A DNA stretch of 35,387 bases from Oscillospiraceae bacterium (lineage in GTDB: Bacteria > Bacillota > Clostridia > Oscillospirales > Oscillospiraceae). The stretch is from contig SVLM01000020.1 of NCBI GenBank assembly GCA_015067945.1, positions 1 to 35,387 of the forward strand, given 5' to 3'. The notes under the pieces are model-generated. The model saw only the letters and a list, made by a program, of their open reading frames with translations, ran no database searches and had not been told where the DNA came from. The position numbers and the translations under genes are program-made. Below, piece by piece: positions 7,730 through 16,204 of the stretch (positions within the stretch are counted from its first letter, which is position 1; every line of letters starts with the position of its first letter).

Positions 7730-8884
7730 ATGCATACTGACAACACCTATGTAAATATTGACCTGGACGCCATCGCGGAAAACTTTGAAGCCGTCCGTAA
7801 AAAGGCCGGCACCCCTGTCATGGCCGTGGTAAAAGCCGATGCCTACGGCCACGGTGCCATTCAGGTGGCTCGGCTGTTGGAGGATAGGTGTGCCTTTTTT
7901 GGCGTTTCCTCCATGCAGGAGGCTCAGGAGCTGCGGCAGACCGGCATTGAAAAGCCAATTCTGATTTTGGGCCACACACCGGTGGGAGCCTACCCCATTG
8001 CTGTGGCAGAGAATGTCCGCCCCGCCATCTTCCGCTATGAAGATGCACTGGCTCTTTCCCAGGAGGCCTGCTGCCAAGGCAAAATTGCCGACTTCCACTT
8101 TGCGGTAGACACCGGCATGAGCCGCATTGGCTTCCCCGTCACCGAAGAGGCCGCAGACATCTGTGCCGCCATCGCCAAGCTGCCGAATTTACGGGCAGAG
8201 GGTCTTTTCAGCCACTTTGCCACCGCTGACTGTGCCGATCTGACCAAAGCAAAGGCACAGGCAGAGCTTTTTGACCGCTTTGATGCCATGCTGAAGGATC
8301 GGGGCGTAGAGATTCCCATCCGGCATCTGGACAATTCTGCTGGCATTATGAATTTCCCCAACCACTATGAAATGGTTCGCAGTGGCATCGTCACCTACGG
8401 CATGTACCCCAGTGCCGAAGTCGCCTCCTCCCTGCTGGGCGTTCGCCCCGCTTTCCAGTGGTGCAGCCGTGTGACCCATGTGAAATGGCTGGAGGCCGGT
8501 CGTGAGATCAGCTACGGCGGCACCTTCGTCACCAGCCGTCCCACCAAGGTTGCAACCATCCCCGTAGGCTATGCCGACGGCTACCGCAGAAACTTATCCA
8601 ACCGGTTCTACGTTTTGATCAAAGGACAGAAAGCCCCCATTCTGGGCCGTGTCTGTATGGATCAGATGATGGTGGATGTGACTGACATTGCCGATGTACA
8701 GCCGGAAGATACCGTCATTCTGGTGGGCCGCAGCGGTGACGAGGAAATTACCGTAGAGCAGATCGCTGCCGCAGCGGACAGCTTTAATTATGAATTTGTA
8801 TGCGGCATCAGCCGCCGTGTTCCCCGGGTATACTACCTGGGCGGCAAAGCCGTCCACACGGTACATTACCTGTTGGACAGATAA
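7730..8884 (+). CDS. alr: Alanine racemase
   Basis: A 384-residue fold-type III PLP enzyme, the usual length for Alr. The PLP-binding lysine is K35 in AVVKADAYGHGA. The second catalytic base is Y262 in REISYGGTF. The segments HLDNSAGIMNF, VRSGIVTYGMYP, PVGYADGYRR and GRVCMDQMMVDVT are all family signatures. It makes D-alanine for peptidoglycan in the cytosol. It precedes a CapA-like surface protein by 15 bases, so the two are probably co-transcribed. Confidence 0.96.
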   Translation: MHTDNTYVNIDLDAIAENFEAVRKKAGTPVMAVVKADAYGHGAIQVARLLEDRCAFFGVSSMQEAQELRQTGIEKPILILGHTPVGAYPIAVAENVRPAIFRYEDALALSQEACCQGKIADFHFAVDTGMSRIGFPVTEEAADICAAIAKLPNLRAEGLFSHFATADCADLTKAKAQAELFDRFDAMLKDRGVEIPIRHLDNSAGIMNFPNHYEMVRSGIVTYGMYPSAEVASSLLGVRPAFQWCSRVTHVKWLEAGREISYGGTFVTSRPTKVATIPVGYADGYRRNLSNRFYVLIKGQKAPILGRVCMDQMMVDVTDIADVQPEDTVILVGRSGDEEITVEQIAAAADSFNYEFVCGISRRVPRVYYLGGKAVHTVHYLLDR

Positions 8885-8899
8885 GAAGGAGATGTTCCC

Positions 8900-10279
8900 A
8901 TGTCCCCACGCCGACGCAACCATTATCACCGCAATCTGACCGGGCTGGTAATCGTCCTGTCCCTTGTGCTGGTGGGGCTGATCGTCTTGTCCGCCGCCCT
9001 GCCGGGAATACTTCACCCCGCCACAGAGCCTATCGAACCCAGCGTTTCTCTGGGGACAGAAAGCACCCAGCCCTCCATCCCACCGGATACAAAGCCTACC
9101 CAACCGCCGGTTACCATAGAATCCGCGGCCACACTGGCAGCCACCGGCGATATTTTGATGCACGGCCCGGTGATCAGGTCTGGTCTGATGCCCGACGGCG
9201 ACTATGATTTTTCCAGTATCTTTACCTATTTTGCCGACTATGTCACTGCTGCCGACTATGCGGTATCCAACCTGGAGACCACCCTTGCCGGCTTGGACAA
9301 CGGCTACGAGTATTCCGGTTATCCCCAATTCAACTGCCCGGACAGCATCGTTTCCGGCCTGAAAAACGCCGGCTTCGATATGCTACTGACCTCCAACAAC
9401 CATTCCTATGACACCCACAGCATCGGCCTGCGGCGTACCCAGCAGGTCATTGCCAATGCCGGTCTTTCCCATTTGGGTACAAAGCCCACCGCCGACGAAC
9501 CCAATTATTTGATCGCCACAGTCAACGGCATCCGCATAGGTATGCTGTGCTACACATATGAAACGGACCCCACCGCTGCTGGAAAATCTCCCAACGACCA
9601 CAAAATGACCCCGGAAGATGCCCAACTGATCAACACCTTCGACTATTCCAACCTGCCACTTTTCTATGCGGAAATGGCACAGAATATGGAAGATTTGACC
9701 GCCGCGGAGGTGGATGCCGTTGTGATGTTCATCCACTGGGGCAGTGAATACCAAACCCGGCAAAACGCCCTCCAAACCGAGATCGCCCAAAATCTGTGTG
9801 ATTTGGGCGTGGATGTGATCGTCGGCGGTCATCCCCATGTTGTCCAGCCGGTGGAGCTGCTCACCGCTGCCGATGGCAGTCACAAGACCGTATGTTTGTA
9901 CTCCATGGGTAACGCTGTTTCCAACCAGCGGATCAGCCAAATGAATCTGAAAACCGGCCACACTGAGGACGGTGTGCTGTTCAGCGTGACCTTCACCAAG
10001 TATTCCGACGGCACGGTGATTCTTTCCGACGCCAACCTTTTGCCGCTGTGGGTCAACCACCGGGCCAATGCACAAGGTAAGTGGATCTACCCCATTTTGC
10101 CTCTGGACAAGCAGATCGAGGATTGGAAAACCCAGTTTGATTTGACCGACACGATGCTCAAGAATGCACAGGCGTCCTATGACCGCACCATGGCCATCGT
10201 GGGCGACGGCATCCAGCAGACTCAGGAATACCTTGCTCAGCAGAAAGCCGCAACAGAAGCCGCTTTGGGCATGAACTAA
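8900..10279 (+). CDS. CapA/PgsA-family membrane-anchored metallophosphoesterase
   Basis: This 459-residue protein has an N-terminal signal anchor (about 13-35), then a Pro/Thr/Glu-rich linker (about 40-75) likely to span the wall. A CapA-type calcineurin-like domain follows. Metal and fold motifs in order are TGDILMHGPV, SNLETTLAG, TSNNHSYD, IHWGSEYQ, GGHPHVVQPVE and YSMGNAVSNQ. CapA/PgsA relatives act outside the membrane in poly-gamma-glutamate or capsule assembly, but many members have no known substrate. No capB or capC gene is present here, so a poly-glutamate role is not supported. It is probably co-transcribed with alr (15-base gap, GAAGGAG ribosome site). Confidence 0.88.
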   Translation: MSPRRRNHYHRNLTGLVIVLSLVLVGLIVLSAALPGILHPATEPIEPSVSLGTESTQPSIPPDTKPTQPPVTIESAATLAATGDILMHGPVIRSGLMPDGDYDFSSIFTYFADYVTAADYAVSNLETTLAGLDNGYEYSGYPQFNCPDSIVSGLKNAGFDMLLTSNNHSYDTHSIGLRRTQQVIANAGLSHLGTKPTADEPNYLIATVNGIRIGMLCYTYETDPTAAGKSPNDHKMTPEDAQLINTFDYSNLPLFYAEMAQNMEDLTAAEVDAVVMFIHWGSEYQTRQNALQTEIAQNLCDLGVDVIVGGHPHVVQPVELLTAADGSHKTVCLYSMGNAVSNQRISQMNLKTGHTEDGVLFSVTFTKYSDGTVILSDANLLPLWVNHRANAQGKWIYPILPLDKQIEDWKTQFDLTDTMLKNAQASYDRTMAIVGDGIQQTQEYLAQQKAATEAALGMN

Positions 10280-10283
10280 AGAG

Positions 10284-10311
10284 AAAAGCTGTCGCCATGG
10301 CGACAGCTTTT
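10284..10311. terminator. Terminator hairpin, copy 1 of a duplicated palindrome
   Basis: A perfect 28-base palindrome with arms AAAAGCTGTCGCCA and TGGCGACAGCTTTT, 4 bases past the capA-like stop codon. The same sequence recurs at 10578-10605 at the end of the convergent regulator gene. It can terminate in both directions. Confidence 0.75.
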
Positions 10312-10576
10312 CATTCTGTCAAAAAACCAAGTTTTTTGACAGAATGCCAGCGGTCAATAAAGCTGGCAAGACAAGCAACTGTACCCCGAAGTGTATATGG
10401 ATACTCGAGAGGGGCCAGTTGCGCAGTAAGGCAAAAAGCCTTGCATAGCAAGCTTTTTGCAACACCACATCCGTCAAAAATCAGAGATTTTTGCCACCTT
10501 CTCCTCAAGGAGAAGGTTTCTTCCAAAGTATGATTTGATCCTGCTTTTTGATAGTTGGCAGCTTTTGTGACACGCT
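10312..10576. repeat. Mosaic palindromic intergenic element
   Basis: This 265-base non-coding stretch lies between two convergent genes and is bracketed by two copies of the same terminator. It holds five independent hairpins: 10312-10346 (16-bp stem, CAA loop), 10346-10367 (GCCAGC/GCTGGC), 10431-10460 (GCAAAAAG-C-CTTGC with GCAAG-CTTTTTGC), 10475-10491 (AAAAATC/GATTTTT) and 10496-10517 (ACCTTCTCCT-CA-AGGAGAAGGT). No coding signal is visible. It resembles the dispersed REP/BIME- or MITE-like repeats of Oscillospirales genomes; that it is dispersed here is inference. Confidence 0.6.
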
Positions 10577-10577
10577 G

Positions 10578-10605
10578 AAAAGCTGTCGCCATGGCGACAG
10601 CTTTC
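10578..10605 (-). terminator. Terminator hairpin, copy 2 of a duplicated palindrome
   Basis: It shares 28 consecutive bases (10577-10604) with the copy at 10283-10310, including the perfect core AGCTGTCGCC-ATGGCGACAG with its flanks. It lies immediately past the stop codon of the minus-strand regulator. Confidence 0.75.
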
Positions 10606-11397
10606 TTATTTCTGTTTGCAGGCATAGTAGTATGCCATTTTGTAGTCCTCCAACTGCTGATAGCACCGCTCCAGCCAGCTGTAAACGCAGGGATCTCCGG
10701 CTTCCTCCACACGGTGGAAGCACTCTGCTGCAGTGCGATATTCGCCCTGTGCAAAAGCCGCCCGCCCCCGGAGCAAATGCCATTGCTTGCTCGTTTGGTC
10801 TTGGGCAGCATCTAAAATCGCAGCCGCCCGAGCCCCCTCTGCACGGGATAACGCCACTTTGGCCCGGAGAAACAATTGACTATCATCAGGCGGTATTGCC
10901 GCCAAAATCCGCTCCGCCTCCTCAGGCTTGGCCTTGGCTAGCAACAGCAAGCGGCGGTACTCCAGCGTCGGCACAAAATACGGAGTCTGCCTACCGGCTC
11001 GCTCAGCGTCCTCCAACAAGGAGACAGCATAGGGTTGCCTGCCCTCTGCGACAGCCCGCTCAGCCAGCTCCAGACAGGTCAATGCTTTTAGCAGATAATA
11101 TTCGTCTTGTTCGTTTTCGCCCGTCTGCACGCCCTCCAAAGCCTTTCGTACGCCTTCGTAATCTCCCTTGCGAAAACATTCCCGGGCTGTTTGATTGGGG
11201 TCGTCAGCTTCTTCCAAAAAGAAGCTGACAGGCTTATTCAGCCGCCGAGCCAGAGTTTGCAGCGTATCCATGGACGGCCGGGCAACGCCGTTTTCAATTT
11301 GGGAAAGCATATTTCTGGTGATGGTATCGCCGCAAAGCTGCCGTTGGGAAAGTCCTGCCGCCAGCCGGGCCTGCTTCAATCGCTCGCCAATGGTCAT
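10606..11397 (-). CDS. XRE-family regulator with TPR-like sensor domain
   Basis: A 263-residue cytosolic regulator. I start it at the ATG at 11397, which follows a GGAGG ribosome site; the frame stays open upstream but has no such site. An N-terminal helix-turn-helix (about 5-60: GERLKQARLAAGLSQRQL, then NMLSQIENGVARPSMDTLQTLARRL) is followed by about 170 residues of TPR-like helical repeats with Leu/Ala/Glu spacing. This HTH-plus-TPR layout is shared by peptide-sensing and other Firmicutes regulators, but no peptide gene is visible here. It is divergent from a membrane protein gene and has an inverted repeat over its own start region, so autoregulation is plausible. Confidence 0.82.
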   Translation of the reverse strand: MTIGERLKQARLAAGLSQRQLCGDTITRNMLSQIENGVARPSMDTLQTLARRLNKPVSFFLEEADDPNQTARECFRKGDYEGVRKALEGVQTGENEQDEYYLLKALTCLELAERAVAEGRQPYAVSLLEDAERAGRQTPYFVPTLEYRRLLLLAKAKPEEAERILAAIPPDDSQLFLRAKVALSRAEGARAAAILDAAQDQTSKQWHLLRGRAAFAQGEYRTAAECFHRVEEAGDPCVYSWLERCYQQLEDYKMAYYYACKQK

Positions 11398-11407
11398 GGT
11401 GTCCTCC

Positions 11408-11433
11408 GGGTAATTTTTATTTACCCCATTGTA
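11408..11433 (-). promoter_or_regulatory. Promoter and candidate operator of the XRE gene
   Basis: The minus strand shows a TACAAT -10 (11428-11433) without a clear -35. Just downstream is the inverted repeat GGGTAA-N7-TTACCC (11408-11413 and 11421-11426), which would cover the transcription start. This is a good place for an autorepressor, but binding is inference. Confidence 0.45.
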
Positions 11434-11474
11434 ACACATCTTCCGAAGAAAAGCTACTGTAACAAAAAATTCAT

Positions 11475-11503
11475 TTGCTATTTTTGCCAATTTCGTTTAC
11501 CAT
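11475..11503 (+). promoter_or_regulatory. Promoter of the DUF975-like gene
   Basis: TTGCTA (11475-11480), a 17-base spacer and TACCAT (11498-11503), followed by AAAAGGAGA before the ATG at 11532. Confidence 0.5.
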
Positions 11504-11531
11504 AGAGCTATCAACGAAAAGGAGAACCGCT

Positions 11532-12470
11532 ATGACTCCATTTGATCGCCAGGCCGTGAAAGAAACCGCCCGTCAAACCTTGGCACATACGGAAAGCAAT
11601 CACAAAAAACTGGTTCTGATCCACACCGGTGCTATGCTGGTACTGAGCTTTGCTCTGATGCTGATTGATCTTCTGCTGTCGCAAAAAATCAGTGCAACCG
11701 GTGGTTTGGGCGGCATCAGCACCCGTTCAACCCTGACCACCATCCAATCCGCCCTGCGGCTTGCTGAGCTGGCTGTGATTCCTTTTTGGCAGGCAGGTTA
11801 CACTTATCTGACCCTGCGGCTTTCCCAAAACGAGCCCGTCAGCTTTAAAACCCTGACCGAAGGCTTTATGCGTCTTGGCCCGGTGCTGCGGCTTCTGTTG
11901 CTGCAGCTGGTGTTGTATCTGGCCGCAGGCTTCATCAGCGTTAACATCAGCTCCACCATCTTTATGGCCACCCCCTGGGCACAGCCGCTGTTTGATGTGG
12001 CAGACCAAATGCAGCAGGGTGTGGAATACACCAATGAGATGATTCTGGCCGCCACAGCGGATGTCACGCTCCCGCTGATGATCATTACACTGGTACCCTA
12101 TATTGGCTTGGCTGCCTTTATTTTTTACCGTTATCGGCTGGCCATGTACAGCCTGCTGGACGACGAACAGACCACCGCCCTGTCCGCCCTGCGAAACAGC
12201 CGGATTCTGACAAAGGGTCAACGGATGCAGCTGTTCAAGCTGGATGTAAGCTTTTGGTGGTACTATGTCTGCGAAGTGCTGGTAGCGGCACTGTGTTTCC
12301 TGGATTGGATTCTGCTGTCTTTGGGCATCGTGCTTCCCCTGCCCCAGGCCGCCATCACATTTTTGGGCTTTGGCCTTTATGCCGCCGCCCAATTGGCTCT
12401 GCACTATTGGTGCAAAAACGAAGTTAATGTGACTTATGCCCAAGTCTATAACACTTTAATGGAAGAATAA
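11532..12470 (+). CDS. DUF975-like multi-pass membrane protein
   Basis: A 312-residue protein with five to six predicted membrane helices (about 32-52, 75-95, 110-135, 190-215, 245-275 and 280-300). I start it at 11532, after AAAAGGAG, instead of an upstream TTG in the same frame. The N-terminal amphipathic segment (VKETARQTLAHTESNHK) and the loop TKGQRMQLFKLDVSFWW resemble DUF975 proteins, where a charged K-G-x-R/K-x-x-LF-L-D-x-SF motif precedes the last helices. The family has no established function. It is divergent from the XRE regulator, its likeliest controller. Confidence 0.7.
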   Translation: MTPFDRQAVKETARQTLAHTESNHKKLVLIHTGAMLVLSFALMLIDLLLSQKISATGGLGGISTRSTLTTIQSALRLAELAVIPFWQAGYTYLTLRLSQNEPVSFKTLTEGFMRLGPVLRLLLLQLVLYLAAGFISVNISSTIFMATPWAQPLFDVADQMQQGVEYTNEMILAATADVTLPLMIITLVPYIGLAAFIFYRYRLAMYSLLDDEQTTALSALRNSRILTKGQRMQLFKLDVSFWWYYVCEVLVAALCFLDWILLSLGIVLPLPQAAITFLGFGLYAAAQLALHYWCKNEVNVTYAQVYNTLMEE

Positions 12471-12474
12471 CCAC

Positions 12475-12507
12475 AAAAAAATGGGTGCCAACCGGCACCC
12501 ATTTTTT
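12475..12507. terminator. Bidirectional intrinsic terminator
   Basis: ATGGGTGCC-AACC-GGCACCCAT flanked by A- and T-runs, with arms of about 14 bases in all. It serves the convergent DUF975-like and HAD phosphatase genes and overlaps the stop codon of the latter. Confidence 0.9.
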
Positions 12508-13165
12508 ATGCAGAAATCGTTTCCCGGATAGCGGTAACGATCATTTCGTATAGGTCGCTGACCTGGTTGCAAAGCCGGTCTGCACCGGCCTCAACAAGCT
12601 CCGGTTCGTCACGGAAGCCCCACAGCACCGTCACGCAGGGACAGCCTGCATTCCGGGCAGTGGTCACATCCACCTCGCTGTCGCCTACATAAACGCAATT
12701 TTCAACCCCCAACTCCGCCATGGTTCGCAGGAGCATATCCGGTGCCGGCTTTCGGGGACAATCCGGACGCTCACCGATGGCATAAATCCCGGGGAAGAAC
12801 TGATCACACAAGCTTTTTACAGCAAAATCCGGCTTATTGGACACCACTGCCACCGGGTAATCCCGGGACAGCTTCTCCACAACTTCCGCAACGCCATCAT
12901 ACGGCCGGGTTTTATCCTGAGAATGCACCGCATAATGCTCCTTAAATACCGCCAGAACCGCATCCACCGGAGGGTCATCCTCCCTGCCGGGCATGGATTG
13001 GGTAATCAGGGATTTTGCCCCGTTGCCCAACACCTTCCGGGTCTGCCAATTCTCCCGCAAAGGCAGGTTGAATTTACTCAGGGCAAAATTCACCGAGTCC
13101 GTCAAATCCTGAATGGTATCCATCAGAGTGCCATCCAGGTCAAATAAAATTCCGACTTTCTTCAT
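12506..13165 (-). CDS. HAD-family phosphatase (phosphoglycolate phosphatase-like)
   Basis: A 219-residue cytosolic HAD hydrolase of the Gph/PGP subgroup. Motif I is FDLDGTLMDT with nucleophile D9 and acid/base D11, motif II is VVSNKP, motif III is the lysine in RKPAPD, and motif IV is GDSEVDVTTARNAG. A helical cap (about 15-85) lies between motifs I and II. It starts 10 bases past the CotH-like stop, behind AAGGGGAG, and therefore closes the DUF4956 > VTC > CotH operon. Its substrate might be phosphoglycolate, pyrophosphate or a product of that operon; sequence does not decide. Confidence 0.85.
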   Translation of the reverse strand: MKKVGILFDLDGTLMDTIQDLTDSVNFALSKFNLPLRENWQTRKVLGNGAKSLITQSMPGREDDPPVDAVLAVFKEHYAVHSQDKTRPYDGVAEVVEKLSRDYPVAVVSNKPDFAVKSLCDQFFPGIYAIGERPDCPRKPAPDMLLRTMAELGVENCVYVGDSEVDVTTARNAGCPCVTVLWGFRDEPELVEAGADRLCNQVSDLYEMIVTAIRETISA

Positions 13166-13175
13166 ATTGCTCCCC

Positions 13176-14711
13176 TTATTGCGGCAATAGCTCCGTATAG
13201 TATTGATCCAAATATTCTAACCGCTTGCTGATAAACCGCTTTAAGGCATGTATGGTATCCCGCCCTTCGTAGCGTTCACCCCAGTGTTTGGTATCCCGTT
13301 CAAAGGCACCGCTGTCGGTCAAAAAGCCATACATTTCGTCCACATAGCTGTGCAGATCCTCCTCTACCAGCAGCCATTGCCGCAGTTCAAACCATCGAAC
13401 CGCTTCCCTTTGGTAATAATCAGGATACAGCTTTGCCATGGCTACAGTTTCCTTTCGCTGGACCCGTTCATTCATCGCCTGAATCGAATTATAGGCAAAA
13501 TCCTTCTTTTCGTGGCTCCAGACTACGCCCAGACTTTGATCCGTATCCCAGGGCACAAAATAATGCTCGTAACCATCGCCATTGGGTATCAGCACATGAA
13601 ACATATTTTTCAGGCCTTGATTATCGATTGAGGAGGTCGCCTGCAGCATCAGATTGGTATCGATCATATTCTGCAGATTGTACATACTGCTGTCCTGCTG
13701 ATCCAACACCTTTTGCATGGTGGCATAGATCTTCTTTTCATTCACCGGATCGGTGATGAATTCATAGGCATCCTCCGCCTTGGTCATTCCATATGTGGTG
13801 ACCTTCAGCAGTACATCGTCATCATTTAACTCCAAATACTTTGCGTCCACTCTACGCTGCATCAAAAACAGACCTTGGTATTTTCCGTTGATCACCACCT
13901 CAACGTATTCACCGGTGGACATTTTAAACATATAGTCCTCAGCTACAGCCAAGGTGTTCCAGTAGTCCATGAACAGCTTTTCCTTGATTTTGGTGTCGTC
14001 CATGGTCAGGCAGTTCAAAATCCAGTCATCATCGGCTCCCATGCCCAAAAATTCCAGATTTCGATTTTCGCCGTTTTCATCCTTCAAAGACAGTTTCCAG
14101 GGCTTTTTCGGTTTACTTGCGGTGGTCTGCCCCCGAACGTGCCACTCCAGATCGCTTGTCTGCACAGAGGAAATTCCGGTAGCAGGATCCTTGCCCGTCC
14201 ATAGACACAGCTCACCGACGTACACATACCGGTCATCCTCGTTTTTATGATCCGCTTCGCCATCTATGCGAAGCACCGGCAATGTGGTGATCACCACATT
14301 GATCAACCGATGGTTCTTGCCGTTGGAAATATAAAGCCGCAGCGGATCATTCTTCTGAACGGAATTTTCCAAATTCATCAGGTTTTTATCTTTGACAAAC
14401 CAAATCTTTGACTTGGGGTCATTCCATTGGAGCTGTCCCGTCAGCGTATAATAATCACTGATGTTATCCGGCGATTGGGAGATGTAAACCGTACCGCTGC
14501 TCTTGTCATAGGCCACAGGCTGGCCATTGAAGGTCAGCTTGCTCAAATCAAAATTGCCTCCCTGCTTGTCGTATACCACATCCTTCTCGGACAAAAGTCC
14601 GATGCCCATGCAGTTGCTGCGTTCCTCGGCAATGAATACTCCCACCGCAGCGGCAAAGGCAACCACGGCCAACAGCAGCAATATGATTTTGGTAATCTTC
14701 TTTCCTGCCAT
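13176..14711 (-). CDS. CotH-kinase-family membrane-anchored protein
   Basis: A 511-residue protein with an N-terminal signal anchor (about 6-28). The CotH kinase-like domain starts with EWHVRGQTTA and PKKPWKLSL, typical of the family. It continues through MDDTKIKEKLFMDYWN and VEVVINGKYQGLFLMQ, and has the Asp-x-Asp metal site in FVPWDTDQSLG (about 386-392). CotH in Bacillus spores phosphorylates coat proteins such as CotB and CotG. Membrane-anchored members also occur in vegetative clusters with VTC and DUF4956 genes, as here. The target is unknown. It lies 17 bases after the VTC gene with a strong AGGAGG ribosome site. Confidence 0.87.
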   Translation of the reverse strand: MAGKKITKIILLLLAVVAFAAAVGVFIAEERSNCMGIGLLSEKDVVYDKQGGNFDLSKLTFNGQPVAYDKSSGTVYISQSPDNISDYYTLTGQLQWNDPKSKIWFVKDKNLMNLENSVQKNDPLRLYISNGKNHRLINVVITTLPVLRIDGEADHKNEDDRYVYVGELCLWTGKDPATGISSVQTSDLEWHVRGQTTASKPKKPWKLSLKDENGENRNLEFLGMGADDDWILNCLTMDDTKIKEKLFMDYWNTLAVAEDYMFKMSTGEYVEVVINGKYQGLFLMQRRVDAKYLELNDDDVLLKVTTYGMTKAEDAYEFITDPVNEKKIYATMQKVLDQQDSSMYNLQNMIDTNLMLQATSSIDNQGLKNMFHVLIPNGDGYEHYFVPWDTDQSLGVVWSHEKKDFAYNSIQAMNERVQRKETVAMAKLYPDYYQREAVRWFELRQWLLVEEDLHSYVDEMYGFLTDSGAFERDTKHWGERYEGRDTIHALKRFISKRLEYLDQYYTELLPQ

Positions 14712-14728
14712 TTACGCCCTCCTGCCTC

Positions 14729-15433
14729 TTACTTTTCTATGAGAAATTCTCCGTTGACCGCCAGTCTGCCTAAATAGTATTTGGAAAACGCAGTCCGACG
14801 AAGCTTTCCCGTTTCCAATTGTCTCGAAACCAGATCCGGGAGAAATTCGTCATATTTCACTTCCAGCACATGCATTCCTGCCGGCAGCACCGGAACAAGC
14901 CCCGCCATATGTGGTTCAAAGAAGGAATCCACATCCCGGGTAGCCATAATATTGCGGTCAAAGGTGATCCGCACATTACCCGCAGGGTGAACATAGGCTG
15001 TCCGTTGATAGACCACTGTGATTTTCGGCTCCAGTCGGTGGACTCGCATCTGCAAAAGCAGCTGATTCATCACCGCATCCTCGCCAAAGGGCAGCATTTC
15101 ACCGGACAAAAGTGCCCCATACGCTTCCCTGTTCAACATAGCTGCAGACTTTTTTGTAAAGCCCCGGAGCTTCTCCTTGATCTCCAGTCGCAAGGGAGCA
15201 TTAGGGGTATCATAGGTGCGAATGCGGTACTTTTTCCGGTCATCCACGCCGTTCTCGTTCTCGTCCATACAACTATTGTAAAAATCATCCAGATAAATGC
15301 TGCGTACCTCGTAGCAATTCCCGACCTGATGAGTATCCGTCTGCATCAGTGCATTCAGTCTGTCGGCAATCGTCGCAAGCTGCATATCCGAAACCAGGTA
15401 TTTCTGCTCAACTCTGTATTCGATGGTGCTCAC
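14729..15433 (-). CDS. VTC-domain polyphosphate polymerase-like protein
   Basis: This 234-residue soluble protein is almost all VTC domain, the tunnel-barrel fold that in yeast Vtc4 makes polyphosphate from ATP. Visible hallmarks are EYRVEQKYLV at the start, RSIYLDD, KYRIRTYD, LRLEIKEK, VVYQRTAYV, VRITFDRNI and HVLEVKYDEFLPDLV. They alternate basic and acidic residues facing the tunnel. The start is a GTG at 15433 with a poor ribosome site, 10 bases past the DUF4956 stop, so coupling to that gene is likely. Bacterial VTC proteins are often found beside CotH and DUF4956 genes. Enzyme activity is inferred from the family. Confidence 0.85.
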   Translation of the reverse strand: MSTIEYRVEQKYLVSDMQLATIADRLNALMQTDTHQVGNCYEVRSIYLDDFYNSCMDENENGVDDRKKYRIRTYDTPNAPLRLEIKEKLRGFTKKSAAMLNREAYGALLSGEMLPFGEDAVMNQLLLQMRVHRLEPKITVVYQRTAYVHPAGNVRITFDRNIMATRDVDSFFEPHMAGLVPVLPAGMHVLEVKYDEFLPDLVSRQLETGKLRRTAFSKYYLGRLAVNGEFLIEK

Positions 15434-15443
15434 CCCGTCACTA

Positions 15444-16112
15444 TCAGAACCGGACTTCGCCGTCGTGGGACATCATATGTACGGAGAGCACACCCTCCAG
15501 TGCGGCTACCTGCTGCACCAAATCCTTTTCCTTACGCACACGCAGCTCCAGAATCCACTCCGTGCCCTTATTGCTCACATTTCTGCTGCGAATCTTCGCT
15601 GCCTTGGTGAACTGCTTTACGCAAGTCAGCAGCTCAGTTTCTGCTGCCGCATCCTCACCGGAAACCACCAGCAGGCAGGGGCCCCGGAAGGACGGGATCA
15701 AGTCCAGCAGGAACACCAAAATTGTAGCCCCAAGGCTCAGCAAAACCGCCAGTGCAATTAACCCCGCACCCACGATGATCCCCAGGCTGATGCTCCAGAA
15801 CAGATAGGTCAGGTCCGCAGGATCTTTGACCGCATTGCGGAAACGGACAATACTCAGTGCACCCACCATGCCCAGACTAATGGTCAGATTGCTGCCCATA
15901 GCCACCATAATCGCCGCCGTGATCACCGGCAGGACTGCCAGCGATTTGTTGAAGCTGCGGTTATAGAAGTTATTGCGGGTATTCAGCCGATAAATGATGT
16001 ACAGATACACACCCAACGCCAAAGCAATACCCAGCGTAACCGCCATATCGGTAATGCTCATCTGACCTGCATTGAGCTTGTCTAAAACAGAATCCTTAAA
16101 AAGATCGCCCAT
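15444..16112 (-). CDS. DUF4956 membrane protein
   Basis: A 222-residue protein with about four membrane helices (20-40, 55-78, 80-100 and 105-130) and a soluble C-terminal domain (about 140-222). The conserved block ISLGMVGALSIVRFRNAV followed by DPADLTYLFW identifies DUF4956. I start it at the ATG at 16112, which follows TTGGAGG; an upstream ATG in frame lacks a ribosome site. It is first in the operon with VTC, CotH-like and HAD genes. Its function is unknown. Partnership with the VTC protein suggests a membrane component for polyphosphate synthesis or export, which is inference. Confidence 0.85.
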   Translation of the reverse strand: MGDLFKDSVLDKLNAGQMSITDMAVTLGIALALGVYLYIIYRLNTRNNFYNRSFNKSLAVLPVITAAIMVAMGSNLTISLGMVGALSIVRFRNAVKDPADLTYLFWSISLGIIVGAGLIALAVLLSLGATILVFLLDLIPSFRGPCLLVVSGEDAAAETELLTCVKQFTKAAKIRSRNVSNKGTEWILELRVRKEKDLVQQVAALEGVLSVHMMSHDGEVRF

Positions 16113-16204
16113 AGAAGCACCTCCAAAAATCACTTAAAATTCCAGTTTTATGAACGTTTCTGTCTCCTGGAAATATGCTATGTTTCCAATTTCAGGATAT
16201 CCTT

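Noticed and set aside
10312..10576. CRISPR array
   Set aside because: The palindromes differ from one another and are not regularly spaced; there are no repeat units or cas genes.
10311..10811. 166-codon minus-strand frame through the palindromic element
   Set aside because: It runs through five hairpins and overlaps the regulator gene in another frame; its composition follows the repeats.
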